From the NCBI RefSeq assembly GCF_052857255.1, contig NC_135505.1:52893102-52957101 (forward strand): a stretch of DNA of 64,000 nt, read 5' to 3'. Origin of the DNA: Amblyomma americanum. Lineage: Eukaryota; Arthropoda; Arachnida; Ixodida; Ixodidae. This document shows positions 32,481-45,116 of this stretch, in pieces (position 1 is the stretch's first letter; each line of letters starts with the position of its first letter). The notes below the pieces were generated by a model, which was not told the origin of the DNA, ran no database searches, and worked only from the letters and a program-made list of their open reading frames with translations. The position numbers and the translations under genes were made by a program.

Positions 32481-35400
32481 CACTGTCTATTTTGGAGGGA
32501 AAAGGGAAAACAAAGCGCGCCATTTCATGGTGATGCAACTGGGAAAAACAAAATTAAACACCTGAAAAAGCTAAAAGAGGGCGACCATCTCTAACACGCA
32601 TTAAAAATAAAGCCATAATATCAGCATCCAAAAAGCTAGTAATAAATACGGCAAAACAAAAGCATAAATTAGAACAATTGTCATTTAAAGGATTGAAAAA
32701 GACTAATTAAACTAATGTAAATGGCCCCTAGTAAATTCTTGTAATTGAAACAGCGCAATTAGTAATAACTTGTCATGATTACACAAAAAATTGCCATATT
32801 ATGAAGAAAGAAGTGCTAATTATGCCGAAGTGTCTGGAGATGTCGTCACCTTTGTCGTAGTCATAACCACGCTAGCGATGAGCGAGAAACAGCACTGCAG
32901 TCTAACCTTGCAACAAAACTGAGGGGGTGTTGATATAGAAGCCAATTGCCTTTGCAACAAAAAACGCCCCAATTATTTCGCTTTCCCTTCGGGTCAGTGG
33001 TGTATCTGAATACTAGCGCACGCAAATTGCCGATACTTCGCCGTAGCGCTCCTTTCCTTTTTCAAAAATTATCTTCATACTACCACATGAATATCTCAGC
33101 AGACATAATGATAATCTGGTATATGACCGCGGAATAGCATTCGGTTGGCGAACCGCAGGTTTAGTTCTACAAAGAGCAGGCTTCTTTTAGTTCATCATGG
33201 AGCTTATTTCTGTCCGCGCACAAGCACAGAACACACGACGTTTGCATTGCACTTTGATGCTACCTTTCTGATGTCCTCGGGAACCTTTTTGTATTACGGA
33301 GTGGCTGCCAAGTGCTCCTTTGCTTTTGATTTTCTCGCATTTGTATCCAATATTCACCTTGTGAAGCACATCTTACCGCATATTAGATAAGAGGGAAGGC
33401 GTGCAGAAACTGCAGACGGCACTGATGTTAGTTGGCAAGGATACAGCTTTTTATTGTTAAAATTCTGCCTTCTCCTAGCACATTTTCTAGCATCCCTTAA
33501 GAACTGCAAATCGCCAAGTGAATATTGATGGACATACACAGGCGGAATAAACGTTTTCGTGAAGTCTGGATTACATTTAATTCCTGTTATCTTTTCTTCC
33601 TGCTTCTAGGAGAAGAATTCTGTATTCCCCTGAAAAAAAAATGATGTGCCTGTTGTACGTTCGACCGAGAGAAATCGTGTGATGCTAAAATGTCAAGAAT
33701 CACAGCATACCAAGGAAAGAGGCCTCGAGGTAAACTGGGACAAACACCGAGGTGTTCACAACCAAAAACAAGAAAAGAACGCATTAGGACTCATAATCCG
33801 ACAGAGTGCTATGAAATTTCAATTGTGCCAGCTAGCTGCTTCAAGTGTGAACAAGGAAGGCGTAGCGCACCCAAAAGGTGTATGTTTTCTTTCGTCAGTC
33901 GTTCGCACCTCTGAATATCCTTGGTTTCTCGATTTTTAAAAGTTGCAAGCACTTCATTTTTTGTTTAATTCTCCAAGGGCGCAAACAAAGAAACATCAGA
34001 ACCAACGATATCTTATCAGCACAAATAGATTTTCTTTTAAATTGCTTCACAATACCGACTGATACTTTGGTGTAAATGGCCTCACATCTGGTTTCCGACT
34101 ATAATGGCGTGCCATTAATTTCAAAACTGTTTTGCAGTGAGCGCTAAAGAAAAAAAAATTCGTCATTTTGTTATTAGAATAACTTTTTTATCCGACATGT
34201 TTCACCCACACTGCAGAATCGCTCTTCCTACACAAAAAAGCGAATCTGTTAATACTGCTAATAGCATTGGATAATAATTATGCAAATAGTCGTGACCGCT
34301 GTCGCACGACATATGGGCAACAAACCCCTTTTAAGGTGGCAAAAATTCGAAGTGTGACGAGAAATCTCAACACTCACTTTTTCAATATCGTGCAGAGAGG
34401 GGCTGCCTATGTAATCGAAACTTGCGGCAGCTAACGCAACAACAGCAGCAAGAACGAATTACTGCATCTTCTGTGCACTGGGCCCGATAGGGGATTAAGG
34501 TTTCCATGTATGCGCCGCCCGTTATGGGCCAATATATACAGCGTGCTCAAAGTGGGATCGCAGTTCAAAATGCCGGCCTGTATATATATTCCCTGTGTGG
34601 TGAATATATTAAACTGTCGTTCATATCCCTTGAAATGCCTGAACATTCTTTCTTAAATTCTAAATTGAAACAGAATATTAGGGAACATACATTCTCTAAA
34701 TATGTATGTCCAGAGCAAATATACCGAACACGTTTGCGAGCGTCATTGTTTGAAATCCACTGCACAAGATTTTCTGTTGCTTTGGATTTTGCTGTTTTTT
34801 GCTGGAAAATTAAGCGGGAAAGGTTGCTGTAGGGTACTCTTTGAGTTCAGCTTAAGTGTGCGGACTGGTCTCAGTATGTGGAAAAAGCTTCCATCACAGG
34901 CCCTTTCCTTTTTTCTGCCTTCTTGACGGAGAGATGTTCGCACCGTAATGCGCCTCCCCCCTAAAGCTATCGCGGCATATTTTGCGCACGAGCGCCGTGG
35001 GCAATTTCGCGCACATCGCATCAAGTGTACCACGTTAGAATCGCCATGCGGTAAAGTAAGCTTACTGGGCTACCATGTGCGTTTGTGCTGACATACCCTT
35101 AGCAACAAAACTTACCCACAAGGAAGGTAAGCTTCGTTAGGTTGTATGTTAGACTACGGTGCAGGTTCTAATGAGATTGCAACCGCATAATAAAAAGGAA
35201 GCTTTGCAAAGATGATGATGGGTCCCACTGTGAATGAAAGAACAGTAACTAGCCTAACCCTAAGCATTTCGGGTTTCTCGTAGCCGCGTAACATAATAAG
35301 GGCAGGCGCAAAAACGACTGTCTGAAGGCACCATCACGGCCCTCTTCCTGTTCTTTAACCGCCATCTGGCAGGGCGCAACTAGCTTCCACTTGCCGAGCC

Positions 35401-37879
35401 CAATCAGAATAAATCGATTCCTTCGTGAAATTTTCTATTCAGTTTCCGTAACACAATCCACTGGGTTCAATTGATAATAAAAAGGCCGAACTGCATGCTT
35501 CGTAAAATCCAATGTCAATACATAAACGTCTTAAAATTTCTTCCACCGTAGAAGATAACTAAATGCCCTGTATGTCTGTCTCGCCACTCTCAAACAAGCA
35601 AACACGTTAAAATGATGCTTTTTAAGGTTCCTTGTCCACAAAAAAAATAAAAATAAAAACAGATTATTAGTGGTCAGTCCTAACGAGCACTTGTTTTATT
35701 TTAGTCAAAAAGCTTAAGCACAATAAAAATGTTTTCTTTCTTCTTAGTTTGTAAAAGCGTTTTAAGTGTGCAGCTGACGACAGAGCCTAGACTTCAAGAC
35801 AGGAGCGTTGCGAACAACGATAATTATAATCGTATCATCAATTGTCATTGTGAAATAGTAAAATTACCGAAAGCAACGGCTTCTTATAGGGAACATTCGA
35901 TGAAAATATAGCAGTAACAAAACAAACCGCACGATTTTACTCGTTGTTTCTTGCACACCTTGGCACCTAAGAAAAAGTGCTCAAGGCTTCAACAAAAAAC
36001 TTGCCAGAGTAAAGCTAGGATTCTCGCATTAAAACAAATGGCGAATTGTGAGTTTCAAGAAAACCAAAAGAAGATTAATAATAACTGCAATGCCACGAAG
36101 CAGTGTTCAGTACAGTTAAAATTGTCACGTTTAGAGTTCAGCGCCTACTTGGTATTAGTTTTCCTTGATTTTGCTCGTGTGGCAGCTTTCTTTTGTTCTT
36201 GTGTATTGCGCTATTAGTTTGCAGAAAGCGAGGTTTCAGAATACACTTTTAGTGTATGGACCTCTTTTATTCCCATTCTGCTTTAATATGTCTAGCGCAT
36301 CGTTGTTATGGTTACTGAAATTTCACATGCGATCATAAAAATCAAATATCAGTATTCCTACCCTGAACGACCATGGAATGCATTCCAAACGTCTTGTGAC
36401 GCCCTTGTGCGTGTTTCAGCTATTAGATACAAACGAAAATAAAGAAGAAGAGTATTACAAGTTAATTTAAATCTAACGTGGAAAAGTTTTACCAAAAAAT
36501 TTAAAATGAATCGTGTTTTTATTTAGCTGGCAGCTGTTAGATTCGGCTTCGTCCGATGCGCGATGAGTTTCAGCTTTTGCTGTTAATTTGTAATGCTGAT
36601 AATTAGAAGCACAGATTTGTTGTAGTTCTTTCAGGAATGAACCGTAATTTTGACGAAACAAAATTTTTAACATAGAATTGTTATAAAGTGCGACGTTTCA
36701 AATGTGGCGTCATACCGCAGCCATCACTCAACATCAATACATACAAAATGTTCCGAAAAACGAAGAAATGACGCTTTATTACCGAAGCACCCAATCGAGA
36801 GGAAACACCCTCCGTTAACACTCTGACAAGGATCAATTGGCAAGGTCATGAAGGTGATATCGCAAAACACCTCAACATGGTTTACCCAAACATTACCAAG
36901 CATCTTACTGGGTACTAATGCTTATTAACACACAGTAATGGGTGTATAAATTAGCCGTAGTTTTGAGTTGCGAATAAATAAAGATTGATAAAATAATTCT
37001 GCCTTGATTTACGCGAACTTTGGAGACTTAACAGTGCATTTCGCTTCTTGACGTGGGTCCTTATGTTTGTACGGGTGGAAAAGATTATAATTCTGCCCTA
37101 AAAACCAATGCTTCAATTGAACTTCCGTATGCCTGGACCGTTTTTTGTATCTTTCAAGCAATTCTTCCTCTACTGAACCCTTCAACAGTATTGCCTAAGC
37201 ATTCTGCCTTGAATAATATTGATAAGTGTTTTATTGAGCGTTCCACGAAAATCAGCCTGTAGTTACATTATTGGCGAACTAAATTAATTCACCTTCGTTT
37301 TATCTGTTGCTAACTGGCTTTTTGATTATTCCGTTCAAAATGAGATTCACTTTATAGGTAGGCACCGGGCTTCCAGCCCTGTATGATATGTTGAAACGCA
37401 TTGACGTTTCAACAAAAACGGACAACGTCAGTCTAATTTTATTAAAAAGGTATGGGCTTCATGCGGACTCAATAAGCATTCACATAATTTTCAATGTGTT
37501 TTTTTAAGTGCCTTAACTTCAGTTGCAGTGGGAGTGGAAGACAGTCAATTTCAGTTTGCCCAAACAGCAGGCCAAAAAACAGCGAAGCCTAAAAAAACCA
37601 GCCGCACGCCACAAATATAATGTACATTTTATTTATTTGAGGCTGCACAAAATAGATAAATTAAAATTGAATGTATGCCTAGAGGAGGTCTTTGCTCGGC
37701 TCAAAACTTCACTGAACTGATATCGATGAGTGTCGAGGGAATTCAATTAGCATTCTTTCGTTGATGGGATGAGCGAAGTGCAGCTGGCGGGGTCGGAGAC
37801 CGTTTCCTTACACCCTTGTATATTTACATGACTGTAAGCATAGAAACGCACATCAATGTTCTATCTTAAGTCCTCTCGT
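32481..37879. other. AT-rich region without recognisable genes
   Basis: Over 5 kb, no ORF above about 110 residues carries a motif, and I saw no transposon domain, tRNA or tandem array. There is a small perfect palindrome TTGAAACG/CGTTTCAA near 37393-37414. It may be intron or intergenic host sequence, or very old repeats. Confidence 0.5.
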
Positions 37880-38681
37880 GTTTCTTTCATATGTTAATGA
37901 TACTGTAGCAATACCCCAATCCCAAAAAAGTGTTCTATGGTGATGATAATTGTTTTTCATGGCCATTTGTTATCACCCTGATGAAGAATGGCAATACACA
38001 ACTACTAGAGTTATCGACGTAGTTACAGCACATTCAATATAGACTGAGCACAGAAAAAATGAACTATATTATCTTTCGGCGTAAAAATAAAGCAAGTGAC
38101 AGTAATGCTAATTTAGTCTACGAGAGGCAATGATTAAGCCGTGTTACCACTTAAAAACTTCTCGGTGTACATTCTCACGGAATCGTATACTGGACACATC
38201 ACATAAAATTAGCGAATACGGCCGTAGCGAAAACTATTGGAATGATAAATAGATTTCAGTTTATGCGCCCAACATGGTTCAAGCGCAAGCTTTATTATAC
38301 CTTCAATAATTCTAGATTTCAATACTGTATACTAGTTTGGGGAAATATCCCCAAGTGAATTTTGGAACGTCTCCATATTCTAAAAAGTGAAATGCATTCG
38401 ATTCACAAGAAAATATAGCATTACGAGAACACACTTCTCCACCTTTCTTAAAAAATGAAATACTTACAATTACCCGTCTTATTTGATAGCGCGTAGCACT
38501 GAACATATTCACTCATATATAAATTGACCTAAATTGCTTTCTATGCGCACCAACGTCAGGAACGCGGCTATAAATTTAGGAATAATCCATTTTCTATGAA
38601 AAAATTAGAACTTCGTACGGGATACAACAATTAGACTACCAAATTCGGTCCTTTTAAATTTTATTCCAGAACTTACTGACA
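37880..38681 (+). mobile_element. CR1/Jockey-like LINE relic, RT 3' part
   Basis: Plus frames read SYVNDTVAIP then VLWYDDNCFSW (degraded YADD region), LSTEKMNYIIFRRKN (usual form LNxxKTxYIxFxxKN), KLLGVHSHGIVYWTHHIKLA (the LGVxIDxxLxWxxHI motif) and NSRFQYCILVWGN. It is interrupted at 38682 by a hairpin insertion and resumes at 38865. Confidence 0.75.
38673..38681. repeat. Target duplication left of hairpin element A
   Basis: TTACTGACA here is repeated exactly at 38865-38873 on the other side of the insertion. Confidence 0.75.
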
Positions 38682-38864
38682 ACAAAAGTGTTGCTTGTTG
38701 GGCGAGTTGGTGATCCATAATAATAGAGCAGCGCGTAAAAAAAAAACAGGACAAAAGGAGGAGGAACACAGAACGACACGAGCTCTATGTACCGCTCTCG
38801 TAGCGCTCGTGTCGTTCTGTGTTCCTCCTCCTTTTGTCCTGTGTTGTTACGCGCTGCTCTATTA
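38682..38864 (+). mobile_element. Hairpin (foldback) element A
   Basis: This 183-bp insertion has a head, ACAAAAGTGTTGCTTGTT, then the anchor GGGCGAGTTGGTGATCCAT. Two inverted arms follow, 38719-38783 and 38805-38866, about 63 bp each with only a few mismatches in an A-rich stretch, and a loop of about 21 nt. The right arm includes the first bases of the target duplication. The insertion interrupts a CR1-like LINE, and removing it joins PELTD to IAARVKN in sense. No ORF is present. Pairs with elements B and C by anchor and architecture. Confidence 0.8.
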
Positions 38865-38965
38865 TTACTGACATTGCAGCACGGGTGAAAAATGTACTTC
38901 CGGTCGAACTAAAATGGCCTGTCTTTTTTGTTATGTCATTCATGTTAGTGCATCATTAATAATAA
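38865..38965 (+). mobile_element. CR1/Jockey-like LINE relic, continuation
   Basis: After the 9-bp duplication, the reading IAARVKNVLPVELKWPVFF resumes the LINE C-terminal region left at 38681. Confidence 0.6.
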
Positions 38966-40509
38966 TATGTTTTTATTAGAATATGTTATTTATCTCTGCA
39001 AGTGTTGCTTCTTCTTGTCTTTTCAACTGTAATAATTTAACTGGATGTGATGTAATCTTTTGTTTAAGAAAAAGTCTCTTGCTTTCTGTAGTACTAACGA
39101 TTTCAATTTGTATAATGACGTGTTCACAATAATTCTGTTTCCTGCACTTCACGAAAGGGACAATGCAATTCCCCGTGCTCAATTTCGAACGGCTTTTCAT
39201 CAGTGAAGCCTTGTCAGGCGCGCATAAAACTGCTTTTTCCTCGTCTTCCTTGGTGGAATGTTCCTCGTTTACACTTTCTTGCTCATGATGTACAACTACT
39301 TTCTAGCGAAATAAAGGCCAAATCAATCAAGGTGAAAAACTTAAGGAAAGTGCTCACGCCTGACCATTAGCTTTTGAGCCTGTGGTTGATAGCGGTAAAT
39401 CTACTGCTGTGTGCATGTGTACTGCTCGTGTATTATTTGCCGACTGCAAGATATTTTGTCCTCTTCACTGTCCTCGAACTGTGCCCTCATGATCTCATCC
39501 TAAGCCTTTACTTTTTTGTAACACTCCTCCGTAATCGCTTGCGCCGCAGCTGTCGTTCATATCACCCTACCTCTTCCTCGGGACTCATCGGCTCCCGCTG
39601 TGCACCGACTGTCCACAGTCCACTATTCCGCTGTGACCCTGGAGCCGCAACTCAAGTCTCATTTGCCTCTCTCCAGTTGTTAACGATGGTCACTCAATCT
39701 TTACTCCTGCCCTTGATGCGCACCTTACACGGAGTGTTTTCCTTGGCATGGTCAACACTTACGGTCATGTATATAACGATTACTTATCGATTCAAGAATA
39801 GCCGATGATGATGATGCACGCGAGAACTAATGCCGAAGCAAGACAAAGCAGACTAATCGCATTGGGCACCATGGACATTGCAACAAGTGCCCACTGCACG
39901 TCCCCTTAGACCTACACTTCCAGCTTACCTGAATTCATCTCATTAAATGTTGTGCGAAAAAAAAATATTTTTTTAGGAATTCAGTTCTTGCGTGAACGAT
40001 TTTTTTTTTATTTAGAAAAGTGACGAAAAAGTGTTCTTTGGCGAAGGAGTGACCATTTCTTTTCAAGACCAAATTGTTCATGTTAGCACTGTATTTGTAT
40101 GGTGGGTTATTGAGGCAAGCTATTAGCCTTCACAAAAACCTAGTAGCGTCCAGCTTGCCTGACAGCATAGCCAGGAAAATATTGTCTGTGTGTTTCGACA
40201 TCCCTCCTTTCGGAAACTTTCAAAAGTTCTCGCTGATACGCCCCGTTTATATAAACTCACGGTGTTTCAGATAGCCATTTCCTAAAGTTTGGCAAAATAG
40301 CGTGCTTCCGCCGGCATGCAAACTGAGACGACCCGAGTACAAAGCTACGGCAGGCCGTATCTGAAATCCAACGCAGTATCCCTGCCCTGGAACAGTGTCC
40401 ACTCACGAGAATTGTCTCAAACAACAGAAGAGCCAATCCATAGAGACTCATCAACAACATAAATGACATCCGTGACGCAGACGGCAGCCTCGATGACAAC
40501 AGTTTCGAA
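38966..40509. other. No gene recognised
   Basis: The plus ORF 39374-39808 (144 residues) has no recognisable domain and ends near GATGATGATGATG, a tail common on RTE-like copies, so a LINE or SINE relic is possible. Homopolymer A and T runs lie near 39958-40010. Confidence 0.4.
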
Positions 40510-41780
40510 GACCTCTCGAGGCATCCTGAATCTGATGAAGATCATCATCGTCGTCATGAGCCTAAGTTCAGAACAGGGCAAAGGCCTCTTCCATGTCCCT
40601 CCAAGGACACGGTTACTTATAACCGTGTCCTTTGCCAGCAGCGGCCACCGTATAACCGCAAACTTCTTAATCTCACCCGCCTACCACCTAACTTTGAACA
40701 CTTCTCTTCTCGTGGAATCCACTCCGTTAGCCTTAAGGACCAGCAGTGATCTTGCCTTCGCATTACATGCCCTGCGCAAGCTCATTTCTTTCCGTTGATT
40801 ACGACCAGGATGTCATTAACACGCACTTAATCCACGACCCGCTCTGCCTCTTCTGGTCTTTTGATGTTAGACTGATCATTTTTCTTTCTGTAGGTCGCTG
40901 CGTTGTCCATAACTTTAGCAGAGCCCTTTTCGTTAGCCTCCAAGTTTCTGACGCATAGGTGAGTACCGGTAAGTTACAGGTTTTGTATTCTTTTCTCCTG
41001 GCGGATATTGGTAAACTGCCACTCATGATCGGAGAGAACCTACCAGATACGCGCCATCCAATTCTTGTTCTTCTATCTATTTCTTGTGATTCGCATCAGC
41101 GATCACTACCTGCCCTAAGTAGACGTATTTCTTTACCACTTCCAACACCTTGCTAGAAATTGTGAACTGCTGTTCTCTTGCAAGACTGGTTAACGTTAGT
41201 TTGTTTTCCTACTGGTTAAGTTTAAGATATATAGCTGCGCTCTGCCTGTATAGATAAATTATTACGGTTTGCAGCCTAACTCAAGGGTGAATCTTCAAGG
41301 CAATGTCATCAGCGAATCGCGAATTACTTATTTTACATTACCCTTCTAACTCATTTATCATATTTTAAAGCTCATCCCCTGATTGACCCGGCCAGATAAT
41401 GTCGTCGGTGATGGCAAATTACTTACTCTTAATTACTCTTCAGTAACCCTTATCCACAACTGTTCCCAATCGACGCCTCGGTTTACCTCCTGTAAGCAGG
41501 CGGTAAATATCAATGGCAATATCATGTCTTTCTGCCTCACACCCTTTCTTAATGGACTTTTTCACTGACATTATGAGGGACTATGCTAGCTGTCGAGTCG
41601 TTATAGATATCGTCCAGTATTTTCACATGAGACATTTCTAAAACCCTCATTCCGTAATGCCTGCAAGACTGCTGAGGTTTCCTCTGAGTCAAATGCTTTC
41701 TCGTAATCAATTAACGCCGCTTGTATAAAGAAGCCCTCTTTACAACTCTTCATTCAAACCTCCCCTGCTGCTCAACGTCA
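40510..41780 (-). mobile_element. RTE-like LINE relic, copy D
   Basis: The 3' end, with its GATGATG-type tail, lies at 40535-40560, followed inward by the conserved CAGGGCAAAGGCCTCTTCC block. Minus frame 41026-40799 reads YETCNLPVLTYASETW-like sequence (KTCNLPVLTYASETWRLTKR). Around 41700-41600 LIDYEKAFDSEETSAVLQAL is readable at nucleotide level, then GVRQKDMILP (usual GVRQGDTISP). Same family as copies A-C and E. Confidence 0.75.
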
Positions 41781-41927
41781 TCTCTCTTTAAGAAACAGGA
41801 ACATTTTACACCGCCCTAACAGGCTACTACCAAATTTTTATTCCAAATTCACCACGAGTCGCGGTGCACGCATCGAAGTTCATATCCTCAGTAGCCCTCT
41901 TCACCACAGTTACCGGGATAAAACCTC

Positions 41928-41931
41928 ATAT
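41928..41931. repeat. Target duplication left of gypsy-3 (ATAT)
   Basis: ATAT immediately before the LTR is matched by ATAT at 49898-49901, after the 9-bp LTR remnant on the far side of the nested LINE. Confidence 0.6.
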
Positions 41932-42306
41932 TGTCACGTAGTGGTGACGGCAGTCGAAGCAGCGATGAACACAGAAAAAAGAGTCTTCTAAAGGAAAACT
42001 GTTTATTGGGCTGACTTGCACCCAAAACGGACTGAATCACTCGGCGGCGGCGAAGCGACAGGCGTGCTCGGCGGTCGTCGAACAGAATGCCCGCCGCTGT
42101 CGGCCGTGCTCAATTTAAAGCTGATAGCGAACTTTCGAGATAAAGCGTGCAAAGTTACTAGAACATTCCGGAACAACGTAGAATCAGCTCTGCCTGGCTG
42201 CGATCAATCGAGATAAAACTAGTCGCGTCTTGCGTTACACACAGAGCGATTAAGTGGTGTGGCGGCAGATTTGAAAAAAGAACAAACACTGCAAATATTC
42301 GCGGCA
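41932..42306 (-). repeat. 3' LTR of gypsy-3, intact 375 bp
   Basis: In element orientation it runs TGCCGCGAATATTTGCAG to CACTACGTGACA. It is preceded by the purine-rich ACAGGGGAGTAA. A minus-strand AATAAA (plus TTTATT near 42002) and a TTTAAA near 42112 could be its polyadenylation signal and TATA-like box. About 20 differences separate it from the other LTR by eye count, roughly 5 percent. Confidence 0.88.
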
Positions 42307-42413
42307 TTACTCCCCTGTAAAAGAAGCATCGACCCGATGCATTAAAACAAATAATGCGACTAGTAAGAGAAAAACGCATCTTGCGAAAATAGAGCATAGA
42401 AATGCAGAGACCT

Positions 42414-43560
42414 TTAACGCGCGTGATACGGCTTCAGACGGACTACATGGACAACATCTGGTCGTACGCGGCGTCGCTGGGATGCAGTCATTGCGGCAGG
42501 AATTACTCCATAATCCAATTCACTTAGCCGACGAAAACCCTTGTACGGGCAGAAATAGCGGCGCAAAAGCATTTCACTCAATCCACGGAGGCGAATGGGC
42601 GTCCACACCCAGACTTGGTCTCCTGGATTGTATTCCGCGTTGCGTCTTCGTTGGTTGTAGCGTCTGGCGTCGGACCGCTGCTGACCTTTGATCCGTAATC
42701 GGTCAGGCCTTCGAGCTTCTTCTGCGCGTTGAAGGTAGGCGGCAACGTAGACGTTCTCTTCTTCTGTAACGTTGGGTAGCATTGCGTCTAGCGTGGTCGT
42801 GGCCTCCCTGCCATGGACGAGCCTAAAAGGCGTAATATGGGTGGTCTCCTGCACAGCGGTGTTGTAAACGAAGACGACGTGAGGCAGGATGACATCCCAG
42901 GATTTGTGTTCGGCATCGACATACATGGCGAGAATAACGGCGATGGTTTTGTTCAGGCGCTCGGTCAGTCCGTTGGTCTGCGGATGGTATGCAGTTGTCC
43001 TCCGGTAGCTGGTTTAGCGGTAACGCAGGATGGCTTGCGTTAGTTCCGCCGTGAATGCTCTTCCTCTGTCCGTGATGAGCGCATCAGGGGCGCCGCGTCG
43101 AAGAAGAATGCATTCCACGAAACATTTGGCGACTTCTGCGGCTGTTCCGTTCGGTAGGGCTTTCGCCTCGGCGTAGCGGGTCAGGTAGTCGGTCGCTATG
43201 ATGATCCACTTATTTCTTTCCAGACGTTGACGTTGGAAAAGGGCCAAGCAAGTCCATTGCGATCTGCTGAAAGGGCCTTCAGTGAGGTTCAATGGGGTTC
43301 AGGAGGGGTCTTTCGTGGGAGGGGTCTTTCGTCGCTGACAATCTCGGCAGACAGTCGGCAGACAGTCGGGGCCAGTAATACTTGTCTTGAATGCGGCGGA
43401 GGGTGCGAGTAAACCCGAGATGTCCAGCTGTCGGCTCGACGTGTGAAGCCTGAAAAACTTCGCAGAGACAAGCAGGTACAACAAGGAGGTAGGCTGTTTT
43501 GCTCGCTGCAAATTTCTTCACGAGGACCTCATTCTGCACACAGAAGGAAGACAGACCTCG
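42414..43560 (-). pseudogene. Gypsy-3 integrase
   Basis: The zinc region lies at about 43470-43380 (SHVEPTAGHLGFTRTLRRIQ, DKYYWPRL). Core pieces are at 43292-43014: WIIIATDYLTRYAEAKALPN and PDALITDRGRAFTAELTQAI. Frame 42926-42414 gives HKSWDVILPHVVFVYNTAVQ, ETTHITPFRLVHGREATTTL and PGDQVWVWTPIRLRGLSEML, the tail. A local duplication (AGACAGTCGGC twice, 43351-43372) sits near the zinc/core junction. Frameshifts separate the three parts. Confidence 0.88.
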
Positions 43561-43968
43561 CTTGAATGAAGCGGGGGGTGAAGAAACCTTGTCTTCCAAG
43601 TACTCGATGAGGCGTTTTAGGTCGGGGTCCGAGCGTTGCTGCTGAGCAAAAGAGTTGCGGCTGATGGGTCCCAGGAAGGTGTCCTCATCGTCGTCCGGCG
43701 GCGGTGTATCTACTGGGGCTCGTGAGAGGCAATCGGCGTCAGAGTGCTTGCGTCCGGACTTGCAAACGACGATGACGTCAAACTCCTGAAGACGCAGACT
43801 CCATCGAGCGAGTCGGCCAGATGGGTCCTTCATATTGGCAAGCCAGCGCAGTGCGTGGTGATCGCTGACCACCTTGAACGGTCATCCGTAGAGGTAGGGG
43901 CGGAATTTTGACGTAGCCCAGATGATGGCAAGGCACTCCTTCTCAGTTGTCGAATAGTTAGCCTTGGC

Positions 43969-43979
43969 CTTGGAAAAGG
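43969..43979. repeat. Target duplication left of hairpin element B
   Basis: CTTGGAAAAGG recurs at 44110-44120. Ten or eleven bases are duplicated, depending on which side the first C belongs to. Confidence 0.75.
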
Positions 43980-44110
43980 TTCTGAACGTAAAAGCGCAAA
44001 AACACAAGGACACAGACTAAGGCAGACAACACGAGCGCTTGTATTTTTCCTTGTGTTCTTGCGCTTTTACGTTCAGAATGGAAAACGAACTCGCCCAAAT
44101 GCAGCCATTC
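43980..44110 (-). mobile_element. Hairpin (foldback) element B
   Basis: A 131-bp insertion within gypsy-3 RNase H. Arms 43980-44010 and 44048-44078 are 31 bp with one mismatch. The loop contains ACACGAGCGCTTGTA. Read on the minus strand, the head is GAATGGCTGCATTT followed by GGGCGAGTTCGTTTTCCAT, the same anchor spacing (19 nt from GGG to CAT) as in elements A and C. Excising it and one target copy restores the RNase H reading. Confidence 0.82.
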
Positions 44111-45116
44111 TTGGAAAAGGAACGGCTAGCGTATGCGATGACTTTTTCCAGCCCGTCGCTTTTTTGAACGAGAACGGCACCTACGCCCACGCTGCTTGCG
44201 TCGGTATGAATTTTAGTATTGGCGTTTTCATCAAAATGCGCGAGGATCGGCGGGGACTGTAAACGACGCTGAAGTTCTTTGAAGGCTTCTGCTTTCGGCG
44301 CTTCCCACTTAAACGGCACGTCTGCTTTCGTCAGTTGGGTGAGGGGCTCGGTGATGCGCGAAACGTTTTTCACAAATCGTCGGTAGTATGCGCACAGTCC
44401 GAGAAATCTGCGCACTGCTTCCTTATCGGCCGGAGTGGTGAATGCTGTTTTCTGGCGATCTCTTTCGTTGACCTCAATTTGCCAGTAGCCGCTCTTGAGG
44501 TTCATCGACGAGAAATATTTAGCGTTGCAGAGGTGGTCCAGTTTGTCGTCGATGCGTGGGAGGGGGTAGACATCCTGCTTTGTTATGTTGTTCAAGCGGC
44601 GGTGATGAACGCAGAATCGAAGTGTGCCGTCTTTTTCACCAGAACAACCGGTACCGCCAATGGGCTGATTGAAGGCTGGGTGACGTCGTCGCGAAGCATT
44701 TTTTTGACTCGGTCCCGGATGGCTTGTTGTTCTCGCAGTGACACACGGAAGGGGTTTTGACGGAGAGGTCGGACGTGTTGGTCTGTTTTAATGCGATGCT
44801 TGGCAATTGGCGTTTGCCGCACCTTCAGCGATATCGAAAAACACTCACTGTAGCTTTAAAGCAGACTGCGGATCTGGCCTTGTCTGTTCCGGTACAGGGC
44901 TGGGTTGATGTCGAAACTGGGCGAGTTCTCTTGGTCAGGCGAATCTTCTGCGGAGGGGTCGGAGAGTGCGATGGAGTCTCGTACGTCAGATATTTCGTCG
45001 AATAAAGCAATCATAGTTCCTCTGTTAATGAGCCGGTATTCTTCGCTGAAGTTAGTCAGCAGTACTTCGGCCTTGCCATTACTGAAATGTGCGATGCCTC
45101 TTGCAAAGCTGATTCC

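Larger units (their letters stand above)
43880..44822 (-). pseudogene. Gypsy-3 reverse transcriptase and RNase H
   Basis: Frame 44822-44592 holds NPFRVSLREQQAIRDRVKKM and SPLAVPVVLVKK (RT N-terminus). Frame 44595-44017 holds KQDVYPLPRIDDKLDHLCNA, FSSMNLKSGYWQIEVNERDR and TPADKEAVRRFLGLCAYYRR. The segment carrying the YLDD box is deleted between TTPA and DKEAVRRFLG. RNase H follows (KIHTDASSVGVGAVLVQKSD), is broken by hairpin element B, and resumes as [20 protein letters not shown] near 43970-43900. The result is catalytically dead. Confidence 0.88.

Noticed and set aside
39374..39808. 144-residue plus-strand ORF with hydrophobic N-terminus
   Set aside because: No domain, no splice signals, and a GATGATGATG word right after it suggests the 3' end of a degraded repeat.
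43980..44078. Rho-independent-type terminator or CRISPR-like repeat
   Set aside because: The context is a eukaryotic retrotransposon, and a 10-11 bp target duplication shows an inserted hairpin element.
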